From Flavobacteriales bacterium (GTDB lineage: Bacteria > Bacteroidota > Bacteroidia > Flavobacteriales_D > Parvicellaceae): a stretch of 6,026 bases of DNA. Position 1 is the first letter of the stretch. The number at the start of each line of letters is the position of its first letter. Both the position numbers and the translations under genes were made by a program. This document shows positions 5,302 to 6,026 of this stretch, one piece after another. The DNA lies in contig JALWSJ010000201.1 of the NCBI GenBank assembly GCA_026993705.1, positions 1-6,026 of the forward strand, read 5' to 3'. The notes beneath the pieces are model-generated. The model was not told where the DNA came from. It was given only the letters and a program-made list of their open reading frames with translations, and made no database searches.

Positions 5302-6026
5302 ATGCTACCCAAAGTAACCGTTCGTTTTTACGCACGATACAATAACATGTATATAAAGAATTATGCTTTGACGATACATAAAGCACAGATATGTTTAGGT
5401 TTTAATGTAGTAAGGTCTTTAAAATTAGTTAGTTGTGAATATCAAAAAGAAGGAGCTCGAAATCAAACAAACCAAAGTTTCCAAACGCCGAACTTCATAA
5501 CCTACTCTGACTATTACCCCTTTGGGATGGAGATGGTTGGAAGATTAGGAAGTGTTGGAAGCTACCGTTACGGCTACCAAGGAAGTGAAAAAGATGATGA
5601 GATTAAAGGCGAAGGGAATTATTATACAACGTTCTTTAGAGGTTTAGACCCTAGGTTAGGTAAATGGTTGAGTGTTGACCCGAAGGCTAGAGCTTGGGAG
5701 AGTCCGTATGTTAGTATGGGGAATAATCCTATTTTGTACAATGACCAATTAGGAGATAAATTTATAAAAGGTTCGGAAAGAAAAGCTAGAAGAAGTGAAA
5801 AACAAGCTCAAAAAAGATTAGATAAACTTACAAAAAAACTTGCAAAAACGTACCAACAGTATAATGGAGAAGATAATATATATAATCAGATTGAAGATGT
5901 AAAAGCTCAAATACAGCAGGTTACAAAGATAAAGGATGGCATACAAGAAATGAGAGAATCTGAACAAAATTATATCATAAAAAATCCTTTATTAATTCTC
6001 AGACCTTCAAAAAGAGGTGCAACTGT
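5302..6026 (+). CDS. Rhs/YD-repeat protein C-terminal piece with variable tip domain, cut off at the window edge
   Basis: The frame is open from 5053, after a TAA at 5050-5052, to the right edge; the protein continues beyond the window. I chose the first in-frame ATG, 5302, because AGGTAGG (5291-5297) lies just before it, but the start is uncertain. Counted from there, residues 1-60 resemble nothing I recognise. The Rhs-associated core follows: ITYSDYYPFGM (66-76), EKDDEIKGEGN, GLDPRLGKWLSVDP (114-127) and SPYVSMGNNPILYNDQLGD (134-152). From about 153 the tip domain begins, charged and probably helical, and is incomplete at residue 241. In this family the part after the core is usually a polymorphic toxin. 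The several hundred residues of YD repeats that make the Rhs shell are absent, so this looks like an orphan tip or a displaced cassette and may not be expressed. The toxin type cannot be told, and any immunity gene would lie outside the window. Confidence 0.75.
   Translation, partial: MLPKVTVRFYARYNNMYIKNYALTIHKAQICLGFNVVRSLKLVSCEYQKEGARNQTNQSFQTPNFITYSDYYPFGMEMVGRLGSVGSYRYGYQGSEKDDEIKGEGNYYTTFFRGLDPRLGKWLSVDPKARAWESPYVSMGNNPILYNDQLGDKFIKGSERKARRSEKQAQKRLDKLTKKLAKTYQQYNGEDNIYNQIEDVKAQIQQVTKIKDGIQEMRESEQNYIIKNPLLILRPSKRGAT

Overview
This AT-rich window most likely comes from a member of the Bacteroidota, probably a flavobacterium. The reasons are A/T-rich codon use, start codons without strong Shine-Dalgarno sequences, a promoter-like TTG-N21-TAATTTTC pair, and an Rhs tip with the DYYPFGM and EKDDEIKGEGN signatures common in that phylum. 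The species cannot be named from the sequence.

Layout. Positions 1-110 hold no supportable gene. Positions 112-253 hold a hairpin-rich repeat element (copy 1). A tight three-gene operon follows on the plus strand: an ABC exporter half-molecule of 559 aa (284-1963), an HlyD-type periplasmic adaptor of 449 aa (1975-3324) and a TolC-type outer membrane channel of 460 aa (3314-4696). The first gap is 11 bp; the second pair of genes overlaps by 11 bp. After the operon lies a second copy of the repeat element in the opposite orientation (4724-4880), then decayed element ends at 5016-5083. From 5053 to the right edge one frame stays open. Its later part, from about 5497, encodes the last piece of an Rhs/YD-repeat protein and the start of a variable C-terminal domain, cut off by the window edge.

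The three operon genes have the parts of a type I (ABC-HlyD-TolC) exporter spanning both membranes. The ABC protein has no C39 peptidase domain, and almost every catalytic motif of its nucleotide-binding domain is altered although the frame is intact, so it looks like a pseudo-ATPase exporter subunit. No cargo gene is visible.

The second notable structure is the pair of repeat elements bracketing the operon. They share short boxes (TTAGGGATAG; GATAGCC[C/A]GACC; GGGAACGCCCAA). Between the last two boxes each carries a long hairpin whose stem sequence is unrelated to that of the other copy, yet each stem is perfectly or almost perfectly paired.
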